A stretch of DNA of 58,226 bases from Streptococcus cristatus (GTDB lineage Bacteria > Bacillota > Bacilli > Lactobacillales > Streptococcaceae): the NCBI RefSeq assembly GCF_008369405.1, contig NZ_VSJJ01000011.1, forward strand, positions 1-58,226, read 5' to 3'. Position 1 is the first letter of the stretch. Each line of letters begins with the position of its first letter. A program made the translations under genes and the position numbers. The notes beneath the pieces were generated by a model. It saw nothing but the letters and a program-made list of their open reading frames with translations. It did no database searches and was not told the DNA's origin. Of the stretch, positions 8,656 through 17,512 are shown piece by piece.

Positions 8656-9012
8656 CTACATAAAACTATTGAGAATAGATTGATTCTGCAAAATCAGATA
8701 GATGCCCAGCAAAATAATCAAAACAAAGAGACTTAGCTTTATCATCCCTTTGACAAAACGAACAATCCATAGAATAATCATGGAACCAATCAACCACATA
8801 ATGGCTGAATGCTGGAAAAATCCTTGAACTATCTCAACATTCTCTCCAAAGAAGGCCTGAATGGGCGCTGGAACATGAGTTTCCCAAGCTGCTGTCACGC
8901 CTACCTGGTTAGCAATATCGCTGCCGCTTTTCCACAGCCAAGCAAAAATTCCTGAGTTAAAAAGAAAGAGGAAAACTTGCTCTGGGAAGCGTCTAATAAA
9001 ATTAAAAATCAT
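8656..9012 (-). CDS. Small membrane protein of unknown function
   Basis: A 118-residue protein with hydrophobic segments near the N terminus (VFLFLFNSGIFAWLW) and towards the C terminus (about 75-110, two closely spaced helices), so probably two or three membrane passes. Between them is a short loop with PAPIQAFFGENVEIV. I prefer ATG 9012 to ATG 9021 because AAAGG sits ten bases before 9012 but only one base before 9021. It lies 13 bases downstream of the metalloprotease gene in the same direction, so the two are probably one operon. I do not recognise a family. Confidence 0.7.
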   Translation of the reverse strand: MIFNFIRRFPEQVFLFLFNSGIFAWLWKSGSDIANQVGVTAAWETHVPAPIQAFFGENVEIVQGFFQHSAIMWLIGSMIILWIVRFVKGMIKLSLFVLIILLGIYLILQNQSILNSFM

Positions 9013-9025
9013 TTTTAGCATACCT

Positions 9026-9745
9026 TTATGATTGATACAAGTCTTTTACAGCCTGGATATCTGCTGGCTGAATACTATAAAATGAGCCTGCCGACTGCAT
9101 CACTGATTCCTCCTCATTATGGTCTAATCCGATAGCATGGCCCAATTCGTGCGCTGCTGTATTGACAATCCGCTCATGAGAATAACCATAGCGTCTGTCC
9201 AACAAGTAGTAACTATTGAGGCGAACAGTCACATGGGTGAAACGATTGGTCAGCAGGTTGGTCTTGGACTCTGCCTCACCAGCTGCACTGACGCTGCCAT
9301 CATTCATTTCCGTCGCAACGATATCCGCTTCTTCTTTGTCATTGATGACTTGAAAGGTGAAAGCTCCTGTCTGGTTCCAAGAATTAATGGCCTCCTGATA
9401 GGCTGAACGTAAGGTTTCATTCGTGGTATCGATATAGACCGTAGCACTAGCCTTCTCCCAGCGAGCTCCCGTCCCTTTATGCTCATCTGTCAGCTGATGG
9501 GGCTGAATTCCCTCACTAGTCTGAAAACCAGTGGAAAGTCCTTGTTTCGTTAAAAATTGATCCACTTGAGTGACCGCAGTTTTAACAGCCTGCGATAGCC
9601 CCACTGTCCCCGTCTCTGTCGAAGTAGTAAAATAAAAAACACCTACAAGAACAAGAAAACTAAGTGCCACAGACCAAACAAGCCCCCAGATAAGCCGCCA
9701 AATCAAGCGAAATATAAATCTAATACAATTGAAAATAAATTTCAT
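9026..9745 (-). CDS. Membrane-anchored matrixin-type zinc metalloprotease
   Basis: Predicted extracytoplasmic zinc protease of 239 residues. One N-terminal membrane segment (about residues 8-42, rich in W, F and L) acts as signal anchor. The catalytic site is HELGHAIGLDH at 199-209, the full HExxHxxGxxH zinc motif of metzincins, followed by ESVMQSAG, a Met-turn in the expected place. This layout matches matrixin (M10A-like) proteins, seen here without a recognisable cysteine-switch propeptide. I chose ATG 9745 rather than the upstream 9772 because AAGGAG lies seven bases before it. It is followed closely by the small membrane protein. Substrate unknown; a surface or cell-wall protein is likely. 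Confidence 0.85.
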   Translation of the reverse strand: MKFIFNCIRFIFRLIWRLIWGLVWSVALSFLVLVGVFYFTTSTETGTVGLSQAVKTAVTQVDQFLTKQGLSTGFQTSEGIQPHQLTDEHKGTGARWEKASATVYIDTTNETLRSAYQEAINSWNQTGAFTFQVINDKEEADIVATEMNDGSVSAAGEAESKTNLLTNRFTHVTVRLNSYYLLDRRYGYSHERIVNTAAHELGHAIGLDHNEEESVMQSAGSFYSIQPADIQAVKDLYQS

Positions 9746-9874
9746 GGCAAGCTCCTTTCTCATAGAATACACGAGAGACTTAGTCTAGCATTTTTGGCTT
9801 AAACAAAACTAAATACGATCGAGAGCCAACTCTCGCAATTAAATGATCACGACACAAGCCCCACTTGAAAAGAC

Positions 9875-9907
9875 GAAAAAAGAAGCTGAGAAACTCAGCC
9901 TCTTCTT
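9875..9907 (-). terminator. Terminator of rpsA
   Basis: On the minus strand AAGAGGCTGAG-TTT-CTCAGCTTCTT forms a stem of about ten pairs with a three-base loop, followed by a run of Ts. It begins a few bases after the rpsA stop codon. Confidence 0.85.
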
Positions 9908-9914
9908 AAGTAAA

Positions 9915-11117
9915 TTACAATTCGATATCACCGAAAAGATCAGCCATTGAGAAACCAGTTTGAGTTTCTGGAAGCTCGAAGTCACGTTTTTCTTGACGAC
10001 GTGGACGACGTGGACGAGATTGACGTTTTTCTTCTTTTTGGCCTTCTTCTTGAGCTGGACGCTCTTCAAGAGCCTTGATAGAAAGTGATACACGCTCAGC
10101 AGCAGCATTCACTTCAAGAACTTTAACAGTTACTTCTTGACCAACTTTAAGAGCATCTTTTGGATTTTCAACACGTTTGTGTGAAATTTGTGAGATGTGA
10201 ACAAGTCCATCGATACCTGGCAATACTTCAACGAAAGCACCAAAGTCAGTCAAACGTTTTACTGTACCTTCAACTACATCACCAGCAGCAAGTTTTTGTT
10301 CAACACCATCCCATGGTCCAGGGGTTGTAGCTTTAAGTGAAAGAGACACGCGGCCTTCTTCTTCGTTCAAATCAAGAACCTTCACTTCGATTTCGTCACC
10401 AACTGAAACAACAGATTTTGGTGAAACGTTACGTTCATGAGAAAGTTCAGTCAAGTGAACCAAACCATCAACACCACCAAGGTCAATGAAAGCACCGAAG
10501 CTTGTGATACGAGCAACTTTACCAGTTACAACATCACCAACATTCAATTTACCAAATACTTCTGCACGCGCTGCAGCAGCTTCCGCTTCTACAACTTCAC
10601 GACGTGAAAGGATGAAGCGGTTTTCTTTTGGATCTACTTCTTTAATCTTAGCGTCAAATTCTTGACCTACAAAACGTTCAGTGTTGCGAACGAAACGAGT
10701 ATCGAGCATTGAAGCTGGAATAAATCCACGAAGTCCTTCAAACTCAACAGAAAGTCCACCTTTAACGGCACGAGTGCCCTTAACAGTAACGACTTCTTCT
10801 TCACGACCAACCAATTTGTCCCATGCTTTGCGAGCTTCTAAACGTTTTTTAGATACTAGGTAAGTAACTGTATCTGTATCTTTACCTACTACTTGACGAA
10901 GAACAAGCAATTCAAGTGTGTCACCTGGTTTTACAAAGTCATTGATGTCAGCATCACGATCATTTGTCAACTCACGCAGAGTCAAAACCCCTTCAACACC
11001 AGTACCAGCAATGGCAACATTAGCTTGGTTAGCATCCACTGTCAATACTTCAGCAGTAACGACATCACCTGGCTCGACTTGGCTAACACTGTTTAGCAAA
11101 TCTTCAAATTCATTCAT
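9915..11117 (-). CDS. rpsA: 30S ribosomal protein S1 (four-domain form)
   Basis: RNA-binding ribosomal protein that helps mRNA bind to the 30S subunit. 400 residues with four S1 (OB-fold) repeats, at about 15-90, 105-170, 190-260 and 275-345. The third and fourth are best conserved, with [20 protein letters not shown] and [17 protein letters not shown] motifs ([13 protein letters not shown] in the last). The C-terminal tail is basic then acidic ([15 protein letters not shown]). Four repeats is the Firmicutes form, shorter than the six of Escherichia coli. GGAGG stands before the ATG. Two tRNA genes lie upstream in the same direction with about 160 bases between, so the unit may be partly co-transcribed. 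Confidence 0.95.
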   Translation of the reverse strand: MNEFEDLLNSVSQVEPGDVVTAEVLTVDANQANVAIAGTGVEGVLTLRELTNDRDADINDFVKPGDTLELLVLRQVVGKDTDTVTYLVSKKRLEARKAWDKLVGREEEVVTVKGTRAVKGGLSVEFEGLRGFIPASMLDTRFVRNTERFVGQEFDAKIKEVDPKENRFILSRREVVEAEAAAARAEVFGKLNVGDVVTGKVARITSFGAFIDLGGVDGLVHLTELSHERNVSPKSVVSVGDEIEVKVLDLNEEEGRVSLSLKATTPGPWDGVEQKLAAGDVVEGTVKRLTDFGAFVEVLPGIDGLVHISQISHKRVENPKDALKVGQEVTVKVLEVNAAAERVSLSIKALEERPAQEEGQKEEKRQSRPRRPRRQEKRDFELPETQTGFSMADLFGDIEL

Positions 11118-11280
11118 CTAAAAAAATCCTCCAACAATCAAGTATACTACTTGACATACTTATAATTATTTTCCTAAGCACCCGCAAACGACATTTGATG
11201 TATCTTTAACGTTTTCCACCCTATAAAGAAATAAAATATCCGACGATATTTTATCCTTTATCTGATCTATTACCTAAGAA

Positions 11281-11352
11281 CTGGGGTAGCTGGATTCGAA
11301 CCAACGCATGAGGGAGTCAAAGTCCCTTGCCTTACCGCTTGGCTATACCCCA
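11281..11352 (-). tRNA. tRNA-Gln (anticodon TTG)
   Basis: The minus strand folds as a cloverleaf of 72 bases: acceptor TGGGGTA pairs with TACCCCA, discriminator G, T-loop GGTTCGAATCC and anticodon loop ACTTTGACT with TTG. CCA is not encoded. It is nine bases downstream of tRNA-Tyr. Confidence 0.95.
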
Positions 11353-11361
11353 ATGATCAAA

Positions 11362-11442
11362 TGGAGAGAGAGGGATTCGAACCCCCGAACCCGAAGGAGC
11401 GGATTTACAGTCCGCCGCGTTTAGCCTCTTCGCTATCTCTCC
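11362..11442 (-). tRNA. tRNA-Tyr (anticodon GTA)
   Basis: The minus strand folds as a class II tRNA of 81 bases: acceptor GGAGAGA pairs with TCTCTCC, discriminator A, anticodon GTA in GACTGTAAATC, a long variable arm (CTCCTTCGGG) and T-loop GGTTCGAATCC. It is probably co-transcribed with tRNA-Gln. Confidence 0.95.
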
Positions 11443-11492
11443 GACAATCAACGATATCAATTATATCATTAATCTAATAAAAGCGCAAGCCC

Positions 11493-11723
11493 TTATTTTC
11501 CTAAATTGTAGGTTTCAATCAAAGTTTCCACCGCTTTTTCAAGCTTTTTATATAAACTTTCAACATTGCCATTTTTGACAATAGCAAATTGGCCGTCAAA
11601 TTCGGCAATCTCGCCAATGACTTTTTTCCCTATAGAAAGGGTGTAGCCATCAAATTGATCAGCGCCAAGCTTCACCTTACTATCTGCAATCTGAATCTCA
11701 ATTTTTTTATCTTTTTTACTCAT
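11493..11723 (-). CDS. DUF2969 family protein
   Basis: Small cytosolic protein of 76 residues that matches the DUF2969 family of lactic acid bacteria in length and pattern: a Lys-rich N terminus (MSKKDKKIEIQIAD), then IGKKVIGEIAEFDGQFAIV, then a C-terminal amphipathic helix (SLYKKLEKAVETLIETYN). The start is preceded by GAAAGAGG. Function is not known. It sits between ilvE and the tRNA genes, all in the same direction, separated from ilvE by a terminator. Confidence 0.85.
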   Translation of the reverse strand: MSKKDKKIEIQIADSKVKLGADQFDGYTLSIGKKVIGEIAEFDGQFAIVKNGNVESLYKKLEKAVETLIETYNLGK

Positions 11724-11787
11724 TCTTCTACCTCTTTCAAGTTTCTATTTTACACGAAAATAGCAAAGCTGGCAAGTGATTTCCTCA

Positions 11788-11813
11788 ATAAAAAGAGCCT
11801 CAAAGGGCTCTTG
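11788..11813 (-). terminator. Terminator of ilvE
   Basis: On the minus strand AAGAGCC-CTTTGA-GGCTCTT forms a stem followed by TTTATT. It starts directly after the ilvE stop codon. Confidence 0.85.
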
Positions 11814-11815
11814 GG

Positions 11816-12841
11816 TTATTCATCTACTTTGACAATCCAACCTTCTGGGGCTTCCACATCACCAAATTGGATGCCAGTCAGCTCATCATAAAGTCTGCGG
11901 GTCACTGGGCCGACTTCTGTTTCACTATAAAAAACATGGAAATCATCACCATGCTGGATTCCTCCAATTGGTGAGATAACAGCCGCAGTACCACAAGCTC
12001 CTGCTTCGACAAAGCGATCCAAGTTATCAATTGGAACGTCGCCTTCAATTGGCGTCAATCCTAAGCGGTGTTCGGCTAAGTAAAGTAAAGAATATTTGGT
12101 AATGGACGGTAGAATAGATGGACTCAGCGGTGTCACAAATTCATTGTCCTTAGTGATTCCAAAGAAATTGGCTGATCCAACTTCTTCAATCTTGGTATGA
12201 GTTGACGGATCTAGGTAAATAACATCAGAGAAGTTGCGAGACTTAGCCATCTTACCTGGTAAAAGGCTAGCTGCATAGTTTCCACCAACCTTGGCCGCAC
12301 CAGTACCGTGGGGAGCTGCGCGGTCAAATTCATCTTGAATCAAGAAGTTCGTTGGCATCAAGCCACCCTTGAAGTAATTACCAACTGGCATGGTGAAAAT
12401 GGTGAAAATGTACTCTTCAGCTGGCTTCACTCCGATAATATCGCCCACCCCAATCAAAAGCGGACGGATGTAAAGAGTGCCACCTGTACCGTACGGCGGA
12501 ACATATTCTTGATTGGCGCGGACAACCTGCTTGACCGCATCCACAAACATCTCAGTCGGAACTTGTGGCATGAGCAAGCGATCTGACGTGCGTTGCAGGC
12601 GCTTAGCATTTTCATCTGGACGGAAAAGCTGGATACTGCCATCCTTGGTACGATAAGCCTTCAGTCCCTCAAATGCCTGTTGGCCATAGTGAAGGCTTGG
12701 TGAAGACTCAGAAATATGCAAGGTCGCATCTTCTGTCAGCTGTCCTTCCTCCCACTGACCATTCCGATAATAAGCGATATAGCGATAGGGCAATTTCATA
12801 TATGAAAAGCCAAGATTTTCCCAATCAAGATTTACTGTCAT
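11816..12841 (-). CDS. ilvE: Branched-chain amino acid aminotransferase
   Basis: PLP enzyme that transfers the amino group between glutamate and the keto acids of leucine, isoleucine and valine; cytosolic. 341 residues, typical of the class IV long-form BCAT. Signatures: LHYGQQAFEGLKAYR (about 50-64), then the PLP lysine Lys184 in GAAKVGGNYAAS, then IEEVGSANFFGI with the cofactor phosphate contacts, and EAGACGTAAVISPI near 273-290. It has its own promoter (12887-12914) and terminator, so it appears monocistronic. No ilv or leu biosynthesis genes are nearby. Confidence 0.96.
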   Translation of the reverse strand: MTVNLDWENLGFSYMKLPYRYIAYYRNGQWEEGQLTEDATLHISESSPSLHYGQQAFEGLKAYRTKDGSIQLFRPDENAKRLQRTSDRLLMPQVPTEMFVDAVKQVVRANQEYVPPYGTGGTLYIRPLLIGVGDIIGVKPAEEYIFTIFTMPVGNYFKGGLMPTNFLIQDEFDRAAPHGTGAAKVGGNYAASLLPGKMAKSRNFSDVIYLDPSTHTKIEEVGSANFFGITKDNEFVTPLSPSILPSITKYSLLYLAEHRLGLTPIEGDVPIDNLDRFVEAGACGTAAVISPIGGIQHGDDFHVFYSETEVGPVTRRLYDELTGIQFGDVEAPEGWIVKVDE

Positions 12842-12886
12842 AGTCTTTTCCTCTTTTTCTTATCTTTCAATTTATAGATACTCCCT

Positions 12887-12914
12887 ATTGTACACCTTTT
12901 TCTGAAAAATTCAA
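12887..12914 (-). promoter_or_regulatory. Promoter of ilvE
   Basis: Minus strand: TTGAAT (-35, 12909-12914) and TACAAT (-10, 12887-12892) with a 16-base spacer, 45 bases before the ilvE ATG. Confidence 0.65.
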
Positions 12915-12945
12915 TCATTATTTTCAATTTTCTGAAAATTTATTT

Positions 12946-12975
12946 TTAAAAAAACCAGTTCGTGTGAACTGGCTT
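12946..12975 (-). terminator. Terminator of parC
   Basis: On the minus strand CCAGTTC-ACAC-GAACTGG is a perfect seven-pair stem followed by TTTTTTT. It begins six bases after the parC stop codon. Confidence 0.92.
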
Positions 12976-12980
12976 GTTGA

Positions 12981-15431
12981 TTACTTGATATAAGCTGAGA
13001 AGACTTCTTCGTCTGAAATGGTATCAGAAATGAAGCTGCCGTTGCTAGTTCTCTCAGACAGGCTGAGGTCAGCCAGATTGATTTCATAAGCAGTTCCTTT
13101 ATTGGAAATCACCTGCAAAATCTGCTCCTCACTGGCTTCTGCTTCAGTAGTAAAGAGGTCAAAGTCTGCTGCTTCGCCATAGACTGGACCAGCTGCGAAG
13201 ACACGATGTGGCTTGGTCTTAAGCTCTCTCAGAACTTGAAGACCGCGATTTGCCCGACTGGTAACAGGAATATCTGCGACTGCCATACGCTTGAGCGAAC
13301 CTCGCTGAGTCAGGAGGTAAAGTGAGTCTGTATTAGCGATAAAGGCTGCCGCTAGGACATCGTCCTTCTTGAGGTTGATGGCTTTAACCCCAGCCGCCTT
13401 AGCTCCGATGACAGGTACTTCCTCAATATTGAATCGAAGAGCATAGCCATTCTTGGTCACGAGCATAACATCATCCAGCTTAATCGGCGCCAGAGCAATG
13501 ACCTGATCTTCTTCATTTTTCAGCTTGGCAAACTTGAGCGACTTAGACTTGTAGGTCCGCCAAGGACTGAACTCCTTGCGTTCCACACGCTTGATTTGGC
13601 CTAACTTGGTTGCTGCAAAGTAAGTGCCCTCCTCAAAGCTGTCTAGCAATTCTGTATAGATAACCTCTTCTTTGTTATCAAAGTTGCTGATGGTCTGGCT
13701 GAGGTGTTCTCCGATTTCCTTCCAGCGGATGTCTGACAGCTCATGAACAGGCCGGTAAATGACATTTCCCAGACTGGTGAAAATCAGCAAGTGCTGGGTC
13801 GTCTTGGCCGGACTGACGAAAATCAGTCTGTCATCATCACGCTTGCCCATCTCTTCTAGGGTCGACGCCGAGAAAGAACGCGGACTGGTCCGCTTGATGT
13901 AGCCAGAACGAGTCACGCTGACATAGGTCTCTTCCTCCACGATGAGACTTGCTGTATCAATCTCGATGGCGTTTGCTGTATCCTGCAGCTCACTGAGACG
14001 CGGATTGCCAAACTTCTTCTTGACTTCGCGGAGCTCTCGCTTCATGAGGTTATACATGGTGCGCTCATCGCCGATAATAGCCGCCAGCATAGCAATTTTC
14101 TCACGGAGCTCTGCTTCTTCCTCTTCCAGCACCACAACGTCTGTATTGGTCAAACGGTAGAGTTGGAGAGTGACGATCGCCTCAGCCTGCTCCTCAGTGA
14201 AATCATAGCTGACTTTAAGATTTTCCTTAGCGTCTGCTTTGTTTTCGGAAGCACGAATCAGGGCAATCACCTCGTCCAAGATGGAAAGCACCCGAATCAG
14301 TCCTTCCACGATATGCAGTCGTTTCTCAGCCTTGGCCTTGTCAAAACGGCTGCGAGCCAAAATGATCTCCTTGCGGTGGGCAATGTAGCTGGTTAAGATT
14401 GGCACAATCCCTACCAAACGCGGCGTGAAATTGTCAATCGCCACCATGTTGAAGTTGTAATTAACTTGTAAGTCGGTGTACTTAAAGAGATAGTTGAGAA
14501 TCAGCTCGGTATTAGCGTCTTTCTTGAGCTCGATGGCAATGCGAAGACCATCCCGGTCGGATTCGTCCCGTACCTCAGCAATGCCGGCCACCTTGTTGTT
14601 GACCCGTACATCGTCAATCTTCTTGACTAAGACCGCTTTATTAATCTCATAAGGAATCTCGGTAATGACGATTTGCTCTTTACCGCCCTTCAGCTTTTCA
14701 ATCTCAGTTCTGGATCGTACTACAACTCGACCTTTACCCGTCTCATAGGCTTTCTTGATTTCATCACGACCTTGAACAATAGCTCCTGTCGGGAAGTCTG
14801 GACCAGGCAGAAACTCCATGAGTTTGTCCACCTTGGCAGACGGATGGTCAATCATATAGATAACCGCGTCAATGACTTCGGCTAGATTATGAGGTGGAAT
14901 ATCCGTCGCATAACCAGCGGAAATCCCAGTTGCTCCATTGACCAAAAGATTAGGAAAGGCTGCTGGCAGAACTGTTGGCTCCTTCTCGGTATCGTCAAAG
15001 TTCCAAGCAAAAGGAACGGTATCTTTCTCGATATCCTGCAAAAGATAGCCAGCCATCTCAGACAGCCGCGCCTCAGTATAACGCATAGCCGCCGGTGGAT
15101 CACCGTCCATAGAACCATTGTTCCCGTGCATCTCGACAAGAATCTCACGGTTTTTCCAATCCTGAGACATACGAACCATGGCATCGTAGATGGAGCTGTC
15201 TCCGTGGGGGTGGAAATTCCCCATGATGTTCCCGACAGACTTGGCAGACTTGCGGTAGCCCTTGTCAAAGGTGTTGCCGTCCTTATTCATGGAATAAAGA
15301 ATACGGCGCTGAACAGGCTTCAAGCCATCGCGAATGTCTGGCAAGGCCCGCTCTTGAATAATGTATTTGGAGTAGCGACCAAAGCGCTCTCCCATGATGT
15401 CCTCCAGGGACATGTTTTGAATATTGGACAT
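12981..15431 (-). CDS. parC: DNA topoisomerase IV subunit A
   Basis: Breaking-and-rejoining subunit of topoisomerase IV, which decatenates daughter chromosomes with ParE. 816 residues. The winged-helix/tower region contains GNFHPHGDSSIYD with Ser79 and Asp83, the residues altered in quinolone resistance; both are wild type here. The catalytic Tyr118 is in AAMRYTEARLS. The coiled-coil gate follows at about 370-490, and the C-terminal beta-propeller carries GyrA-box-like blades (for example RSGYIKRTS, TKLGQIKRV, TKNGYALRF, TQRGSLKRM). It is in the same direction as parE but separated from it by about 4.5 kb of accessory genes, which is unusual for streptococci. Confidence 0.97.
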   Translation of the reverse strand: MSNIQNMSLEDIMGERFGRYSKYIIQERALPDIRDGLKPVQRRILYSMNKDGNTFDKGYRKSAKSVGNIMGNFHPHGDSSIYDAMVRMSQDWKNREILVEMHGNNGSMDGDPPAAMRYTEARLSEMAGYLLQDIEKDTVPFAWNFDDTEKEPTVLPAAFPNLLVNGATGISAGYATDIPPHNLAEVIDAVIYMIDHPSAKVDKLMEFLPGPDFPTGAIVQGRDEIKKAYETGKGRVVVRSRTEIEKLKGGKEQIVITEIPYEINKAVLVKKIDDVRVNNKVAGIAEVRDESDRDGLRIAIELKKDANTELILNYLFKYTDLQVNYNFNMVAIDNFTPRLVGIVPILTSYIAHRKEIILARSRFDKAKAEKRLHIVEGLIRVLSILDEVIALIRASENKADAKENLKVSYDFTEEQAEAIVTLQLYRLTNTDVVVLEEEEAELREKIAMLAAIIGDERTMYNLMKRELREVKKKFGNPRLSELQDTANAIEIDTASLIVEEETYVSVTRSGYIKRTSPRSFSASTLEEMGKRDDDRLIFVSPAKTTQHLLIFTSLGNVIYRPVHELSDIRWKEIGEHLSQTISNFDNKEEVIYTELLDSFEEGTYFAATKLGQIKRVERKEFSPWRTYKSKSLKFAKLKNEEDQVIALAPIKLDDVMLVTKNGYALRFNIEEVPVIGAKAAGVKAINLKKDDVLAAAFIANTDSLYLLTQRGSLKRMAVADIPVTSRANRGLQVLRELKTKPHRVFAAGPVYGEAADFDLFTTEAEASEEQILQVISNKGTAYEINLADLSLSERTSNGSFISDTISDEEVFSAYIK

Positions 15432-15466
15432 AATAATTCTCTTTTTATTTTTCTTTTTAATAATAA

Positions 15467-16282
15467 CTAGAAGCTAAGCCTCTCTTTAGCATACTCAATC
15501 ATCTTCTCTGCAGTTGCTTTGTCATAGTGGAAGCCAGTTTTGAGAGAGAAAGCTTGTGCTTCTTTGTGGAAAAAGTCCACGGTAGCCAGGAGAGACTTGG
15601 TGATTTTTTTCTGGTCAGAAAAGTCAAGCAAGGCTGTAAATTCTTTCTCTTTCTCAGCAGACAAATACTGAAAGAGGTACTTGTAGTTTTTGCCAATATC
15701 AATCGTCCCCTTATCTGCTGCCACTTGCCAAGCTAAGAGCTTGAGCAATTCTTGTTGGCAGATGCCATAGAGATGATCCGTCGCATAGACCAGGTGATTT
15801 CGACAAATACCCTTGACCACATAGGCTGAGACCCACCAGAATTCATTGCAGGATTTGTCAAAGTCAGTCGCACTAGCTGGTGTCGTCCAATAGCGCTTGG
15901 GTGTCGGTGCATAAGGAGCAAACAGCCCCTGCGGGTCATCCAGCACCGTGAAATCCGCTTCGCTATCCACCCACTCTTTGATATGCACCTTTGGGCAAAG
16001 GGTCAAATCGATCCGATTGCCATCTTCAAAAAGCATGAGATAGAGGCGGCGATGGTCTAGTAGGACATGCTGCTCGATCATGCGCTTGCCAAACCTTTCC
16101 AACCAAGCAAGGTCGGCTATCAGACTATCCAAATCCTCCACAATGTAGACCACATCATAGTCTTGGAACTCGTCCTTGTGAGCATTCGGGTTTGTCCGTG
16201 AACCGGACATGGCGACAGCGTCAACCTGTATCACTTTTGCGACTTGCAAAATTAAATCTAGCATTTCAGGTTCAGTTCTCAT
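15467..16282 (-). CDS. Aminoglycoside 6-adenylyltransferase-like nucleotidyltransferase
   Basis: Predicted nucleotidyltransferase of 271 residues in the AadE/ANT(6) family (streptomycin adenylyltransferase fold). The active-site segment SGSRTNPNAHKDEFQDYD has the GS motif and the paired acidic residues of the pol-beta-like superfamily, and a third acidic residue is in RIDLTL. The C-terminal helical domain contains FWWVSAYVVKGI, as in the family. I chose ATG 16282, which overlaps the end of the upstream membrane-protein gene by 11 bases; an upstream start would add an unrelated 29-residue extension. Many chromosomal members do not give clinical resistance, so the substrate remains open. It lies 35 bases before parC. 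Confidence 0.82.
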   Translation of the reverse strand: MRTEPEMLDLILQVAKVIQVDAVAMSGSRTNPNAHKDEFQDYDVVYIVEDLDSLIADLAWLERFGKRMIEQHVLLDHRRLYLMLFEDGNRIDLTLCPKVHIKEWVDSEADFTVLDDPQGLFAPYAPTPKRYWTTPASATDFDKSCNEFWWVSAYVVKGICRNHLVYATDHLYGICQQELLKLLAWQVAADKGTIDIGKNYKYLFQYLSAEKEKEFTALLDFSDQKKITKSLLATVDFFHKEAQAFSLKTGFHYDKATAEKMIEYAKERLSF

Positions 16283-16835
16283 GTTGTTCACTCTCAATTG
16301 CTTCTGGGTTCTGAATAACAGCATCTTCTTTTCTTTGCTTAAGAAGCTTCTGAACCCTTTTTCTTTCAAGCTCCCCTACAATGAATTGGATAGTTGAGCA
16401 AATCCCTAGAACAATTAAAATATAACAAATAGATATTATGTTACTTCTTTGGTAATTTTTTATGATTTCCCATACAACAAATATATTTACCAATGAAAGG
16501 AGAAAGATGAAGGTGGCATTGATCAGAAGTATTATAGCAAATTTACTCGTAAAATGCTTACAATGGATTACGCTCTTATATAGAGTATAAAATGAATAAA
16601 CAAACATCAAGGGGGCGAAATAGTCATGATAAAACAAAATAAATTTTAACCCAGAGTACAAGTTACCTTTCACTGGTATATCTGATAGACAGACACCAAT
16701 AGTGAAAATGGACAGTAAAAACAGGGATATTGAACGAGCATACTCTTTTCTCCCCAAGTTGGAGATTAAATCACTTATAATTCCACAAATTACTATGACA
16801 ACAACGAAAATAGAAATTATAGATTCACTACTCAT
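16272..16835 (-). CDS. Polytopic membrane protein, AT-rich
   Basis: A 187-residue protein of unknown family with about five hydrophobic segments (near 5-25, 35-52, 65-90, 95-120 and 130-155) and a charged, cytoplasmic-looking C-terminal tail (VGELERKRVQKLLKQRKED). GGAGG stands before the ATG. Base composition is clearly more AT-rich than parC and parE, which fits acquired DNA. Its 3' end overlaps the start of the nucleotidyltransferase gene, so the two may be translated together. I cannot assign a function. Confidence 0.7.
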   Translation of the reverse strand: MSSESIISIFVVVIVICGIISDLISNLGRKEYARSISLFLLSIFTIGVCLSDIPVKGNLYSGLKFILFYHDYFAPLMFVYSFYTLYKSVIHCKHFTSKFAIILLINATFIFLLSLVNIFVVWEIIKNYQRSNIISICYILIVLGICSTIQFIVGELERKRVQKLLKQRKEDAVIQNPEAIESEQHEN

Positions 16836-16953
16836 TACTGAACCTCCATTAGTTCTACATATTATTTACACAACAAATGTGACAATCATTTTTACTTGAA
16901 CGATGCAACTTTCCTGTATGGTAAAAATAATATCCTTCAAATAGTATAAAGCG

Positions 16954-17499
16954 TCACCTGAAGAAATAGGCCTGAGTGAGGTCTTCAGTTTGATTATTCA
17001 AGAGGAGATACTTGAGTTCGCCAGTCGATACCGCGCTACGCTTCGTGGCTAGGAGGTAATCTTCCTTGTCCACGTGAGACCAGTCCACGACTTGCCCCAA
17101 CTCAGTCTTGAGGAGATGATCCAGCCAGAGCCTCATATTTCTTCCGTTCCCTTCTCGAAAAGGGTGGGCGATATTTAGCTCAAGGTACTTTTCGACAATC
17201 TGCTCAAAGGTCTGCTGAGGCATCCTGTCAATATTTTCCAAGGAAACTGCTAGATACATGACAGGCGCAAAGCGAACATTCCCTTTGGCGAGATTGACTG
17301 TCCGAATCTGGCCGGCGAAGTCATAGATTTCTTCAAACAAGAACCCGTGAATAAAGGCCAGAGTGGCATAGGTGCTAGCTGCTTTATTGTCCAGAAGCTG
17401 CTCTTCAAAAAGCTCTTTCGCTCGGGTCTTGCTGATTTTTTCTTCCAACTTGGCTAGTTCAAGCGAATCCGTCAGACACAGTTTATTGTCAAGCGTCAT
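16954..17499 (-). CDS. Fic/DOC-family protein, C terminus shortened
   Basis: Predicted AMP transferase of 181 residues. The core motif HPFREGNGRNMRLWLD (HPFxxGNGR) is complete, with the catalytic His, and the flap region is LAKGNVRF. Overall it resembles class III Fic proteins such as Neisseria NmFic, whose C-terminal helix with S/TxxxE(G/N) blocks ATP. Here the frame ends (TGA, 16954-16956) just where that helix should start. Beyond the stop, 16930-16938 still encodes Glu-Gly-Tyr in the same frame, and a neighbouring frame reads GDALYY, so a degenerated helix seems to remain. I chose ATG 17499 (GAGGAG upstream) over 17541. The class and loss of inhibition are inferred from memory of the family. 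Confidence 0.82.
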   Translation of the reverse strand: MTLDNKLCLTDSLELAKLEEKISKTRAKELFEEQLLDNKAASTYATLAFIHGFLFEEIYDFAGQIRTVNLAKGNVRFAPVMYLAVSLENIDRMPQQTFEQIVEKYLELNIAHPFREGNGRNMRLWLDHLLKTELGQVVDWSHVDKEDYLLATKRSAVSTGELKYLLLNNQTEDLTQAYFFR

Positions 17500-17512
17500 T
17501 GGCTTGCTCCTC

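Noticed and set aside
9839..10108. An 89-residue ORF on the minus strand at the end of rpsA
   Set aside because: It is a different frame of the rpsA end and terminator; composition follows the highly biased rpsA codons.
15467..16282. Calling this gene a streptomycin resistance determinant
   Set aside because: The fold motif fits the AadE family, but chromosomal homologues are often not resistance genes. Substrate cannot be seen in sequence.
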